Assembly: GCA_947459295.1 (NCBI GenBank)
Contig: CANHCY010000005.1
Location: 21,602-85,601 of the forward strand
Source: Chitinophagaceae bacterium
GTDB lineage: Bacteria > Bacteroidota > Bacteroidia > Chitinophagales > Chitinophagaceae
Length of the DNA: 64,000 bases
Reading direction: 5' to 3'
In this document: one piece after another, positions 1 through 9,277 of the stretch
Numbering within the stretch: the stretch's first letter is position 1
How the letters are laid out: each line of letters starts with the position of its first letter
Made by a program: the position numbers and the translations under genes
The notes under the pieces: model-generated
Told to the model about the DNA's origin: nothing
The model's database searches: none
What the model saw: only the letters and a program-made list of their open reading frames with translations

Positions 1-875
1 CTGCTCAATACCAACTTCTTAAACTATACAATCAATATGTAGTCACTTCAAGCAATAGGTTTAATATTACTAAAATTGCATTCAATAATGGAGAAAGGGC
101 TTCACTTGATACCCTAGAAGCATTGACACAATTACAGCAATTAAAAATATTAGAAAACGACGCTGATTTACTTTTTACCAACGCAGGTATAGAACTATCC
201 TATTTTTTATGGGATAATCAGGATAGTGCCTTACAGTTAAGCCCTACGATGATACCTGACACGCTAAACAGTAAGCAAATTTCTATCGAAAGCGGCATTG
301 CCGACTTAATTAGTTTGTCAATACTTCAAAATCCAGAAGTGCGTGCTTATGAGTACAAAATCAATAATTTAATCATTGAAAAGAAATTGAAATTTCAGTC
401 GCTGCTCCCCATGTTAAATGTAAAATCAAACATTTTAAACCAAAACTACAACGTATTTAAAGATGCGGGTTCTCAGTTTTACCAGAACAACTATAAGTTT
501 GGTGTAGATTTTAAAATGCCTTTATTTTTAAGAGAAGGTCGGGGAGAGTACAGAAAAGCAAAACTAAAAATAGAAGAAACGAACTTGGCTTTTGCTGCTA
601 AAAAGATTGAGGTACAAAACAAAGTAAAAACCTACAGCAACGAAAACTTTTTCCTAAAAAATCAATTGGAAACACTTTTCACCATCAACAATAATACTAA
701 TACGCTACTTAAAGGAGAACTTATTAAGTTTTTCAATGGAGATAGTAATTTATTTGTTGTTAATGCCCGGGAAAATAAGGTAATTGAAACTGCAGAGAAA
801 CTTATTTCTCTGCAGTTCAAAATTGTTAAATCATATTATGGACTTAAATGGGCTAGCGGAACCATTAATCAATAA
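1..875 (+). CDS. TolC-family outer membrane efflux protein, C-terminal part (5' truncated by window edge)
   Basis: The reading frame is open from base 3, so the gene starts left of the window; an internal TTG at 123 is not the real start. About 290 residues are visible. They are rich in long amphipathic helices and Asn/Gln/Lys, and the segment around residues [10 protein letters not shown] near the end resembles the closing helix of OEP/TolC repeats. The order of helical stretches and short beta-like stretches ([19 protein letters not shown]) matches the second half of Bacteroidota TolC proteins, which form the outer-membrane exit duct of RND or ABC pumps. Its pump partners would lie upstream, outside the window. 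It converges on the next gene and overlaps its end by 11 bases. The family call is fairly secure; the substrate is unknown. Confidence 0.75.
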   Translation, partial: AQYQLLKLYNQYVVTSSNRFNITKIAFNNGERASLDTLEALTQLQQLKILENDADLLFTNAGIELSYFLWDNQDSALQLSPTMIPDTLNSKQISIESGIADLISLSILQNPEVRAYEYKINNLIIEKKLKFQSLLPMLNVKSNILNQNYNVFKDAGSQFYQNNYKFGVDFKMPLFLREGRGEYRKAKLKIEETNLAFAAKKIEVQNKVKTYSNENFFLKNQLETLFTINNNTNTLLKGELIKFFNGDSNLFVVNARENKVIETAEKLISLQFKIVKSYYGLKWASGTINQ

Positions 876-3800
876 GCGAAGCATGGGGTAATTGCAATGC
901 TTTGCACTTTTCATTAAAGTTTTTAATATCCGCTTCAATAAGTTTATTGAATTGTGCTTTGTATATATTCCACTCATCACGTAGTTCCTTGAATCTATTT
1001 AAATGGCCTGATGTAACATGAGGGGTATTGGTATCTAATTCACCTCTTAAAAAGATATAATTTGCACTCAGTTTATTTACAAAATTAATTACGTCATCAT
1101 TAGATTCAGACTTTGTTTGTATGAGCTTTTCTTCCCACTCGTCTATTGTAGTATTGATGGAGTCCGCAAGCGCTACAATGCTTTTATAGGCTTCTTTATT
1201 TTCAGTTCTGTCTACTATAGCATTCAATTGTTTTTGAACACCACGCATCCGCACAACCGATACATGAATATCATTCACATCTGTGGCAATATTTTGTAAT
1301 AAATTGGCCTGTGCCTCATATTCTGCAGCAGTAGCTTTAATACGAGGGTCTGCAAGCACTTGAAAGGTTTTTTCAAAAACAATTGTATCTAAATAAAGGG
1401 CTACTTTGTAGGTGCCTGGAACCACGCGTGCACCATCATAGCTTCCTTCTATAAATACACCAGGAATAGATGCTATTGATTCTTGACGTAGATCCCAAAC
1501 AAAACGGTTTAAGCCAGCATGCACAGTTAGCTCTGGATCATTTTCGTTTTTGTTATTACTCGTTTTATTGCTTGGTGCGGTTGCATAAAAAGTTCTAACC
1601 ACTTTTCCATTAGCATCAGAAAAAACTAGTTTAGCTTTATCTGTTGAAGCACCTGCTGCATGTACCGTGTAATAAACAACAGCGCCACTTGCTTGATTAG
1701 CTCCTAGTGTGTTTATAGCTTTGCCATTTTTATCTGTTAAGTTGTTGTAATCTAAAACACTCCCACCAGAAATACGGTGTACATTACTGACAGCAAATAA
1801 ATTATTTGCTGCGGTGTCTTTATTATAGTGTCTAATTGGTTCTAAATCATCTAAAATCCAAAAAGCTCTCCCTTGTGTAGAAGCCAATAAATGATTTTCA
1901 TGCACTTTTAAATCCGTAATTGGAACTACTGGTAAATTCAATTGAAGTTGCTTCCAATTTTCTCCTCCGTTGTATGAAATATAAAATCCGGTTTCTGTGC
2001 CTGCATATAAAATTTTAGGATTTGAAGGGTCTTCTCTCACAACACGCACAAAAGCGCCATAAGGTATGCCGTTTGAAATCTGTTTCCAGTTAACGCCGTA
2101 ATCATTTGTTTTATAAATGATGGGCGTGAAATCATTCACCTTATACTTATTAACGGCAATATATGCAGTGCCCTTGTTTACGCTTGAAACTTCAATCGCA
2201 TTTATTAAAGACTCCTCTAAAGTTTTTGGGGTAATGTTTGTCCAATTGTTACCGCCATCTTTTGTTAGGTATACTAATCCATCATCACTACCTGTATAAA
2301 TGACCCCTTTTTCATTTTCAGATAATGCTACATAACTAATGGTGCAGTAGTTTTCACCACCTGCACCTTCATTGGTATAAGGCACACCACTAATACCCAT
2401 TTTAGTGGTATCGTGTTTTGTTAAATCTGGAGAAACCGCTTTCCAGGTTTTACCTAAATCGGTGGTTTTAAATAAAATATTTCCAGCGTGGTAATAAGCA
2501 CCAGGTTCTAATGGATCATACACAATAGGTGCATTCCAATTAAAACGGTACTTCATATCTTTTGGCTGAAGTGCTTGGTATTGCACCGGGTGCTCCATAA
2601 TATTCACACCTTCTTTGGTAACATTATTATACGCTTCAATAGTACCCTGATATGAGCCTCCCATGGTAATTACCGGATTGTTAGGGTCGAATGCAACAAA
2701 GGCAGATTCGCCACCCGCGGTACTCGTCCAATCTTTATCTGAAATGCGGTAACCATTGGTTACGCGGCTTGCCATTTTAATTGAACTATTGTCTTGTTGA
2801 CCTCCGTATAAATTATACGGGAATAAATGATCGGCATTTACACGATAAATTTGTGAAGTAGGTTGGTTGGCCTGAGTTGACCATACTTTACCAGTATTAA
2901 ATGTTACAGCAGCACCACCATCATTGGCTACAATCATATTACTGCTATTTTTTGGATGAATCCAAAGCTGGTGATAATCACCATGTGTGCCGCCCATATT
3001 GCTCCATGTTTTTCCACCATCACTAGACCTTAAGCCAGGAGAATTTAATACATACACCACATTTTCATTTTGTGGATCTGCAAACACTTCGATATAATAC
3101 CAAGCGCGTTGTGTTAAGCGGTGGTCTTTGCTAATTCTATTCCAGTTTTTTCCAGCATCGTTAGAAACAAAAAGTCCGCCCAATTCATATTCAGTATCAC
3201 TTTCTACTAGTGCATATACTTTTTCAGGATTTGCCCTAGAAACGGATACGCTCATTTTACCTAATGCAGATGGTAATCCATTTTCTATTTTATTCCAGGT
3301 GAGTCCGGCATCGGTAGATTTATACAAACCGCTTCCAGGACCACCACTTTTAATTTCCCATGGCAATCTTTGGTATTCCCACATAGCAGCATATAAGATG
3401 CGCGGGTTGGTCATGTCCACCACTAAATCGGCACAGCCTGTGTTATTATCAACAAATAAAATTTTATTCCAGTGCGTACCGCCATCCACAGATTTATAAA
3501 CACCACGATCTGCAGAAGGACCATGTGTTGCTCCTTGTGCAGCTACATAAACGATATCAGGATTTGAAGGATCAATCCGTATCCAAGATATTTGACGCGT
3601 TAATTCAAGCCCCATATGCTTCCATGTTTTTCCAGCATCTGTGGATTTATAAACACCATCACCATAAGAACTCATCACACCTCTAGGTGCATGCTCTCCC
3701 ATACCAACATACACTACATTTGGATCAGACTCTGCAACAGCTACTGCACCTACACTTCCTGTTTTAAAAAATCCATCAGATATATTATTCCATGTTTGTC

Positions 3801-4068
3801 CTGCGTCTTCTGTTTTCCAAACACCGCCACCTGTGGTACCCATATAATAGGTTAATTGATTTTGTACTACGCCTGTTGCTGTAACAGATCGTCCACCACG
3901 GAGTGGACCAATATTGCGCCATAACAAATTATTAAAATGAGAAGGCACTAAATTTTCTTCAATTACGGTTGCGGCTTGGGTTTTTGAAGCCACTTTTTTT
4001 TGTGCTTGAACTAAAGAGGTACATGCAATGATAGATGCAAAAGCACCCATTAAATACTTAGAAAACAT
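865..4068 (-). CDS. Secreted VPS10/sortilin-like BNR-repeat protein (glycosyl-hydrolase-like)
   Basis: A 1,067-residue protein with an N-terminal signal peptide ([23 protein letters not shown]). Many Asp-box/BNR motifs of the form S/T-x-D-x-G-x-x-W follow, for example KTEDAGQTW near residue 85, [26 protein letters not shown] and SYNGGENW. They predict one or two beta-propellers over the first 750 residues. A C-terminal alpha-helical domain of about 200 residues follows ([17 protein letters not shown]). Bacteroidota homologues are annotated as VPS10 domain or glycosyl hydrolase (sortilin family); I know of no proven activity. It is the last gene of a probable three-gene unit with the DUF6150-like and DUF4838 genes, with a 20-base gap upstream. 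A paralogue lies at 25.5-28.7 kb. Confidence 0.85.
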   Translation of the reverse strand: MFSKYLMGAFASIIACTSLVQAQKKVASKTQAATVIEENLVPSHFNNLLWRNIGPLRGGRSVTATGVVQNQLTYYMGTTGGGVWKTEDAGQTWNNISDGFFKTGSVGAVAVAESDPNVVYVGMGEHAPRGVMSSYGDGVYKSTDAGKTWKHMGLELTRQISWIRIDPSNPDIVYVAAQGATHGPSADRGVYKSVDGGTHWNKILFVDNNTGCADLVVDMTNPRILYAAMWEYQRLPWEIKSGGPGSGLYKSTDAGLTWNKIENGLPSALGKMSVSVSRANPEKVYALVESDTEYELGGLFVSNDAGKNWNRISKDHRLTQRAWYYIEVFADPQNENVVYVLNSPGLRSSDGGKTWSNMGGTHGDYHQLWIHPKNSSNMIVANDGGAAVTFNTGKVWSTQANQPTSQIYRVNADHLFPYNLYGGQQDNSSIKMASRVTNGYRISDKDWTSTAGGESAFVAFDPNNPVITMGGSYQGTIEAYNNVTKEGVNIMEHPVQYQALQPKDMKYRFNWNAPIVYDPLEPGAYYHAGNILFKTTDLGKTWKAVSPDLTKHDTTKMGISGVPYTNEGAGGENYCTISYVALSENEKGVIYTGSDDGLVYLTKDGGNNWTNITPKTLEESLINAIEVSSVNKGTAYIAVNKYKVNDFTPIIYKTNDYGVNWKQISNGIPYGAFVRVVREDPSNPKILYAGTETGFYISYNGGENWKQLQLNLPVVPITDLKVHENHLLASTQGRAFWILDDLEPIRHYNKDTAANNLFAVSNVHRISGGSVLDYNNLTDKNGKAINTLGANQASGAVVYYTVHAAGASTDKAKLVFSDANGKVVRTFYATAPSNKTSNNKNENDPELTVHAGLNRFVWDLRQESIASIPGVFIEGSYDGARVVPGTYKVALYLDTIVFEKTFQVLADPRIKATAAEYEAQANLLQNIATDVNDIHVSVVRMRGVQKQLNAIVDRTENKEAYKSIVALADSINTTIDEWEEKLIQTKSESNDDVINFVNKLSANYIFLRGELDTNTPHVTSGHLNRFKELRDEWNIYKAQFNKLIEADIKNFNEKCKALQLPHASLID

Positions 4069-4088
4069 AGAAAATATTTGATGAGAAA

Positions 4089-4424
4089 TTAATAAAATAA
4101 ATAACGCTTAGCACTATTACGCCAGCCGGCCTGACTTTCATAATCTACAAAGAAGATTTTGACATCGGCTTGGCTTTCATAGTCTACAAAAAAGATTTTC
4201 TTTTTTGCTTGTGAAGCATAAGAAGTAAAAAACCATTTTCCGTTATTATCACCGGCTTGGCTTTCATATTTTACTTTGAAAACTTTTAAATCAGCCTGAC
4301 TTTCGTATTTAACAACAAAAACTTTTACATCTGCTTGGGATGCATAGTCTACCGCAAATATTTTTTGCGCTTTTAAAGTACCTACAAATGCGAACAGAAA
4401 AATGATTAAGCCTAATTTTTTCAT
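4089..4424 (-). CDS. Small secreted six-repeat protein, DUF6150-like (possible knotted fold)
   Basis: A 111-residue protein with a signal peptide ([20 protein letters not shown]). The mature part is almost entirely an internal repeat with a Y-[AE]-S-Q-A core at residues 27, 40, 53, 69, 82 and 95. Spacing is 13, 13, 16, 13 and 13, so two triplets flank a short insert (GDNNGKWFF). Each repeat continues as D-x-K-[VI]-F-x-V-[DK], a short beta-strand pattern. From memory this is the DUF6150 family, for which a deeply knotted (7_1) topology has been predicted and studied; I am fairly but not fully sure of that link. No enzyme motif is visible. The gene sits between a DUF4838 protein (47 bases upstream) and a VPS10 protein (20 bases downstream) on the same strand, so it is probably co-transcribed. 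Confidence 0.75.
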   Translation of the reverse strand: MKKLGLIIFLFAFVGTLKAQKIFAVDYASQADVKVFVVKYESQADLKVFKVKYESQAGDNNGKWFFTSYASQAKKKIFFVDYESQADVKIFFVDYESQAGWRNSAKRYLFY

Positions 4425-4471
4425 AGAGATAAATTTAGGAATTCAAGTTATAAATATTCCTGCACAAAAGT

Positions 4472-6703
4472 CTATTTCACCACAATCTCATCTGCAAAAA
4501 TCCAAGCGCCCGTGCCCGCCGCATGATGCCAATAAGGAGGCGACTTCATATTTTTTCCAGTAACCCTAATAAACCTTGCTTTTTGGCTTTTTGAACCGGT
4601 AGCAAAAACTTGTATATCATTGACTTTACTGGTTTTTACCAAAGGAAATACATTGTCGACGGTTTGGATGAGCGTATAGTTAATACCGTCTTCGGAAGCC
4701 TCAAATGTAACCGCTGTTGGAAAAAACACCACATGATTGGTCACCTGCAAAAAAGACACTGAAACCTCGGAGAAACTCGTAACCGCACCTAGGTCAACGG
4801 TAGCTTTCATATCATCTAAAAAGCCAAGCCAATTTGCATAAAAGCTCCAGCCACCAAATGCGCCATCCGTAAGGGCTTGCGGGTCTTCTTTGGCATATTT
4901 AACCGGCTTTATGGCAAGGCTTACCTTACTATTTTTAGCCATATCCACCTCTTTGGCACTAGCTACTAATTTTTGATACCCTTGTAAATAATCCGATAAG
5001 GGTAAGCCCATTTCATTGATAATTTTAATGCCCTGCGCACCAGTTGCGGCTGTAAAGCGGTCTACTCGTTTTTGAATTGCTGATGCATCAGATAATGGGA
5101 AGGATGCTTTATTTAAGCGGTAAAATTCGAGGGTTGCAAAATCAAGTCCAATGCGCGCTTCATGAACACGTGCTTGTAAAATAGCATTACCCACTGTAAC
5201 ATTTGTAGCACTATCAAATAGCGCATTATACTGCTTTAATTTTTGTTCACTCAACCATGTTTCAAAACCCTGTGCAGGATCACCATATAAGAACAAATAA
5301 AATTTAGGCGTTTCTTTTATCGCAGCATGTAAATCATTCAAATATTGAACAATAAATGGGGATGCTACTCCGTAAAAATTATTTGTAAATTCCTGAAGCA
5401 ATGCTGCATAATTTAATTTTGGATTCCATAAAAATTTTGAAAGCAACCAACTACGGAGCTCAAAAAATTCGGAAGGATTATGACTATGCTGTTCAAAAAT
5501 CCAATTGGCATTGTTATCTACAAATAAATTAATATTTGGCTGAAGCGTTTCTAAATTTGGAAAGGGTGCTAAAAAATTTGTGAACTGCGTGGTGTAATCC
5601 CAAATTTGAATAGTGGCGCCAATTGCCCCCCAAGCTTTTAAATCCGATTCAAAATCTTTACACTTGTCCGCAATAGGGCCACTCCTGTCACACTCGATAG
5701 AACAAAGTGTCACTAAAACATTTTTTTCTGGCTTGATATGCAGTGGCGCTTTTCTAGTGTACTGATATGCTAATGTTGCAATTGTTTTATTCGGAAAGTC
5801 TTTGGCAATGCGGTTTACAAGGGTTATCATGGTTCCAGAAGGAGAGCCTTCATAAGCATCAATGGCTGCACATTTATCACAAGTGCAGTATTGTGTGTTG
5901 TCATCTTGACTCACCGATAAAACAGATGCTGTTGGTCTTCTATCAAAAAATGCAGCTACTGAATCTTTGATTATTTGATACACCGTATCGTTGGATAGAC
6001 AAAGTTGTGTGGGCTGTCTTTTATTTTTTACAAGCGCATAAAAAGTGGGATGGCTTTCAAAAAAGTTTTTTTCTGGCAAAAATTTATTGAAAGTATGCAC
6101 GCGCGCTTCCGGTACAAATTTTGGAAACCCTTCGGTGGTCACTCTTCTTTTTGCGGCAAAAGACGGATTGTCATAAAATAATTTTGAATGCACCGTTCTT
6201 GTTAATACCGCTGGCGTATAATGATAATCTGCGGCGACAACGATATTTTTTGTTGTTGGAATCTTTTCAACTGTTGGCGATAAAAATTGACAGCCTAAAA
6301 ATTCTTCTAATAAAACGTACACCGATTCAAGTGTTTGATAGGGTGTTGCGCCAGTTATTTGTAGTGTATTATTAGTACTCGTGATAGCATATTCATTTTT
6401 TATAAGCGCTGCATAATTTGGACAAGCGCGCCCTATATAAATAACTGTCTTTGAACTGCTTATTGTTGATAGAACTGGGATACGCGCGCCAGTTATTTTA
6501 AAAACATAATCACTAAGCTCATTAGCGGCTAAACGCTCGTCGCTATCTGCATTTTCAGCTATCTGAATAACCGCTTTTGAACTTCCTTGTTGCACCATCT
6601 TAAAACTAGAATTGGCGGCTTTTTGAGCATTTACATGATTGCTAGCAATAGAAAGCAAAAGCACGAATAAAAATGAAAATGTAGCGCGAATGAATAACTG
6701 CAT
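4472..6703 (-). CDS. Secreted DUF4838 glycosidase-like protein with C-terminal discoidin-type domain
   Basis: A 743-residue protein with a signal peptide (VLLLSIASNHVNAQ). Residues about 40-160 look like the alpha/beta N-terminal domain of GH67/GH20-type enzymes (ANELSDYVFKITGARIPVL). The central region carries the DUF4838 signature, with SVSQDDNTQYCTCDKC and its paired CxCxxC cysteines. The last 150 residues resemble an F5/8 type C (discoidin) carbohydrate-binding module, ending in ARFIRVTGKN and ADEIVVK. DUF4838 proteins are common in polysaccharide loci of Bacteroidota, and activity is generally unassigned. It is the first gene of the leftward unit. It shares a divergent promoter region with the esterase and GH20 genes, suggesting common control and a role in breaking down amino-sugar-containing glycans. 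Confidence 0.8.
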   Translation of the reverse strand: MQLFIRATFSFLFVLLLSIASNHVNAQKAANSSFKMVQQGSSKAVIQIAENADSDERLAANELSDYVFKITGARIPVLSTISSSKTVIYIGRACPNYAALIKNEYAITSTNNTLQITGATPYQTLESVYVLLEEFLGCQFLSPTVEKIPTTKNIVVAADYHYTPAVLTRTVHSKLFYDNPSFAAKRRVTTEGFPKFVPEARVHTFNKFLPEKNFFESHPTFYALVKNKRQPTQLCLSNDTVYQIIKDSVAAFFDRRPTASVLSVSQDDNTQYCTCDKCAAIDAYEGSPSGTMITLVNRIAKDFPNKTIATLAYQYTRKAPLHIKPEKNVLVTLCSIECDRSGPIADKCKDFESDLKAWGAIGATIQIWDYTTQFTNFLAPFPNLETLQPNINLFVDNNANWIFEQHSHNPSEFFELRSWLLSKFLWNPKLNYAALLQEFTNNFYGVASPFIVQYLNDLHAAIKETPKFYLFLYGDPAQGFETWLSEQKLKQYNALFDSATNVTVGNAILQARVHEARIGLDFATLEFYRLNKASFPLSDASAIQKRVDRFTAATGAQGIKIINEMGLPLSDYLQGYQKLVASAKEVDMAKNSKVSLAIKPVKYAKEDPQALTDGAFGGWSFYANWLGFLDDMKATVDLGAVTSFSEVSVSFLQVTNHVVFFPTAVTFEASEDGINYTLIQTVDNVFPLVKTSKVNDIQVFATGSKSQKARFIRVTGKNMKSPPYWHHAAGTGAWIFADEIVVK

Positions 6704-6771
6704 GTGTATGATTTTATATACCCTAAATTTAATTTATTTCAATAACTCTATTCTAACCTTTTTTAAGCCTA

Positions 6772-6787
6772 TTTGAACCGGTTAAAA
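6772..6787. promoter_or_regulatory. Candidate operator palindrome between divergent glycan genes
   Basis: TTTGAACCGGTTAAAA is a 16-base quasi-palindrome (14 of 16 positions symmetric) with a perfect AACCGGTT core at 6776-6783. It lies in the 138-base gap between the divergently transcribed DUF4838 gene and the esterase/GH20 genes. Its size and symmetry fit a dimeric repressor such as a LacI or GntR type. No regulator gene is nearby, so the assignment is inference. Confidence 0.4.
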
Positions 6788-6841
6788 AATAATTAATGGG
6801 CTCATTTAATAGTGGCGTAAATTAACTGCAAATAAAAATTC

Positions 6842-9271
6842 ATGAAAAAAATATTGTTCGTATTTGCAGTGCTTTGTTCAAGTGTTTTACTTGCGCAGGA
6901 TGTATTTTACTTTACTAGCGGACTGGCATCCGGAAAAACACACCAATATGGTAGAGAAGCCATGTACTCCGACGCACTCGCTTATAGCTTGTATAAGGGA
7001 GAAAGTAAACCACAGGAAGGATTACCTGTTTCGAGTGGCGCAAATACCAATTGGACAAGTATTAAAGCAGACAGTGCGCACAACTTTAGAAGCCAAGCAC
7101 TAGCCAATGGTTATTTATACCTACAATACAATGCTGTAAAGGCTGGAACAGCAGTCTTTATTGGCACTGGTCACTCCATGGTGTTTATCAATGGCGCACC
7201 ACATGCAGGTGATATGTACCGTTATGGTTGGATGTATATTCCCGTTCAGTTAAAAAAAGGGATCAATGAATTTTATATCCGCACCGCAGGCGCTGGCCGG
7301 TTTGCTTCTGTAAAAGCAATGTTAGATTTTTCATTTAAGCCTCTACAATTAAGTACCAAAGATGCTACACTGCCATTTTTTATTGAAGGAGAAAATGTTT
7401 CCAAAAAATGGGCAGGCCTTGTTGTAGTCAATAGTTCTAAAAACAATACGACAGGCATGCGTATTACAGCAGCCGTCGACGATCAAAAAATAGAAACCAA
7501 TATTGCTAATATCGCTCCGCAAATTTCAAGAAAAGTAGCCGTAGAAATTCCAGTACCAAAAAATACAACAAAAGGAAGCTACAGGGTTTCACTTACTTTA
7601 ATGGCCAACAACCAAATCATTGACACTACATCCGTTGTAGTAACAGCAGTAAAAAGTAATGAACATGCTTCTCATACTTTTATTAGTAATATAGACGGCT
7701 CTGTTCAGTACTATGCAGTGGCACCTCAAGCCAACGTCAATAAAAATAATCCAAGTTTATTTTTATCGGTACATGGCGCAGAAGTAGAAGCCATTTCTCA
7801 AGCAAGAGCTTATAAACCAAAAACAGAAGGGCCGATTGTAGCACCTACCAATAGAAGACCTAGAGGTTTTAATTGGGAAGATTGGGGTAGACTCGATGCA
7901 CTAGAAGTTTTTGAGATCGCGAAAAAAACATATCAGCCAAATCCACAAAATATATATTTAACAGGACACTCTATGGGAGGTCATGGCACTTGGTATTTAG
8001 GCGCTACCTATCCTGGAAATTGGGCTGCTATTGCGCCATCGGCGGGCTATCCAACCCTTGCTGCGTATGGCTCACACGACGGACTGGTTCCAAACGATAC
8101 CAGCACAGCAGTTAAAAAAATCTTAACGAGAGCAAGCACGCCAAGCAATGTATTAGGTATGGTCAATAACTACAAAGCGAGTGGTGTTTACATTTTTCAT
8201 GGTGATGCAGACGAAACCGTTTCGGTAAACTATGCTAGACAAATGAAAAAAGTATTGGCCGAATTTCATCCTGATTTTAGTTACTACGAATACCCAGGAG
8301 GTTCACATTGGTTTAGTGATGAGAGTGTAGACTGGGCGCCTATTTTTGATTATTTCAAAAGACATACCATTCCAGTTAGCAGTAAAGTAAATGTGATTGA
8401 TTACACACTTCCTTCTACGGCTATTACCAATACTTATCACTGGTTACAAGTGTTACAACAAACAAAAAGTTTTGATTATAGCCGCGTGCAACTTACGCGC
8501 AATATGAAAACAAAAAACATTACAGGTACCACTACCAACATTAATGCTGTTGCCATTGATACCAAAGACTTTGCCGTTGGTGATACGGTTAGTATTGTTT
8601 TAGACGGCAGTTCTATAACACATATTGTAAATGGTACTGCGCTCGTGTTGGAAAAAAATACAACTTGGGGGAAAGGAACTTCGCCGCTTTTAACCAACAA
8701 GGGTATCCAAAGAAATGGTGGATTAAAAGAAGCATTCAATCATAACATGGTATTTGTATACGCTACGCATGGAACCGAAGCAGAAAATAACTGGGCGCTA
8801 CAAAAAGCAAAATACGATGCAGAAACTTGGTATTATAGAGGAAACGGATCAGTTAGCATAATTTCAGATAAAGATTTTACTGCTGCTGCTTATCAAAATC
8901 AGGGCGTTATTTTATATGGTAACGAAACTACCAATACCGCAGCAGCAGCGCTCCTTAGCAACTGTCCTATTAAGGTAACTAGCGGAAAAATTGTAATGGG
9001 GAGCACTGTATTTGAAGGTCAAGACCTAGGCGCTTACTTTATATATCCGGCACAAAATAATGGTATTACAAGTGTAGCGCTTATTGGTGGTACTGGTGTA
9101 CAAGGTATGCAAGCCGCGGATGCCAATCAATATTTTAGTGGTGGAAGTGGTTTCCCGGACTTCATGGTTTTTTCTCTTGATATGCTTATTAAAGGAGAGG
9201 ACGGTATTAAAGCAGTGGGTTATTTTAACAATGACTGGAGTTTAGGTAAGGATTTTTATATAAAAAAGTAA
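6842..9271 (+). CDS. Secreted multidomain alpha/beta-hydrolase (esterase / prolyl-oligopeptidase-like)
   Basis: An 809-residue protein with a signal peptide (MKKILFVFAVLCSSVLLAQ). The first 280 residues look beta-rich. An alpha/beta-hydrolase core follows with nucleophile elbow G-H-S-M-G-G (Ser377), a likely catalytic Asp457 in HGDADETV and His489 in GGSHWF. The last 280 residues form another domain of unknown type. The family includes feruloyl/acetyl esterases and POP-like peptidases, and the sequence alone does not separate these. The GH20 gene starts 6 bases after its stop, so the two are co-transcribed; an esterase that deacylates glycans before exo-cleavage is plausible. It is probably periplasmic or secreted. 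Confidence 0.8.
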   Translation: MKKILFVFAVLCSSVLLAQDVFYFTSGLASGKTHQYGREAMYSDALAYSLYKGESKPQEGLPVSSGANTNWTSIKADSAHNFRSQALANGYLYLQYNAVKAGTAVFIGTGHSMVFINGAPHAGDMYRYGWMYIPVQLKKGINEFYIRTAGAGRFASVKAMLDFSFKPLQLSTKDATLPFFIEGENVSKKWAGLVVVNSSKNNTTGMRITAAVDDQKIETNIANIAPQISRKVAVEIPVPKNTTKGSYRVSLTLMANNQIIDTTSVVVTAVKSNEHASHTFISNIDGSVQYYAVAPQANVNKNNPSLFLSVHGAEVEAISQARAYKPKTEGPIVAPTNRRPRGFNWEDWGRLDALEVFEIAKKTYQPNPQNIYLTGHSMGGHGTWYLGATYPGNWAAIAPSAGYPTLAAYGSHDGLVPNDTSTAVKKILTRASTPSNVLGMVNNYKASGVYIFHGDADETVSVNYARQMKKVLAEFHPDFSYYEYPGGSHWFSDESVDWAPIFDYFKRHTIPVSSKVNVIDYTLPSTAITNTYHWLQVLQQTKSFDYSRVQLTRNMKTKNITGTTTNINAVAIDTKDFAVGDTVSIVLDGSSITHIVNGTALVLEKNTTWGKGTSPLLTNKGIQRNGGLKEAFNHNMVFVYATHGTEAENNWALQKAKYDAETWYYRGNGSVSIISDKDFTAAAYQNQGVILYGNETTNTAAAALLSNCPIKVTSGKIVMGSTVFEGQDLGAYFIYPAQNNGITSVALIGGTGVQGMQAADANQYFSGGSGFPDFMVFSLDMLIKGEDGIKAVGYFNNDWSLGKDFYIKK

Positions 9272-9277
9272 AGCAGC

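Noticed and set aside
3128..3855. Plus-strand open frames inside the first VPS10 gene
   Set aside because: They are antisense to a long, clearly conserved coding sequence and have no family motif; they reflect the codon use of the real gene.
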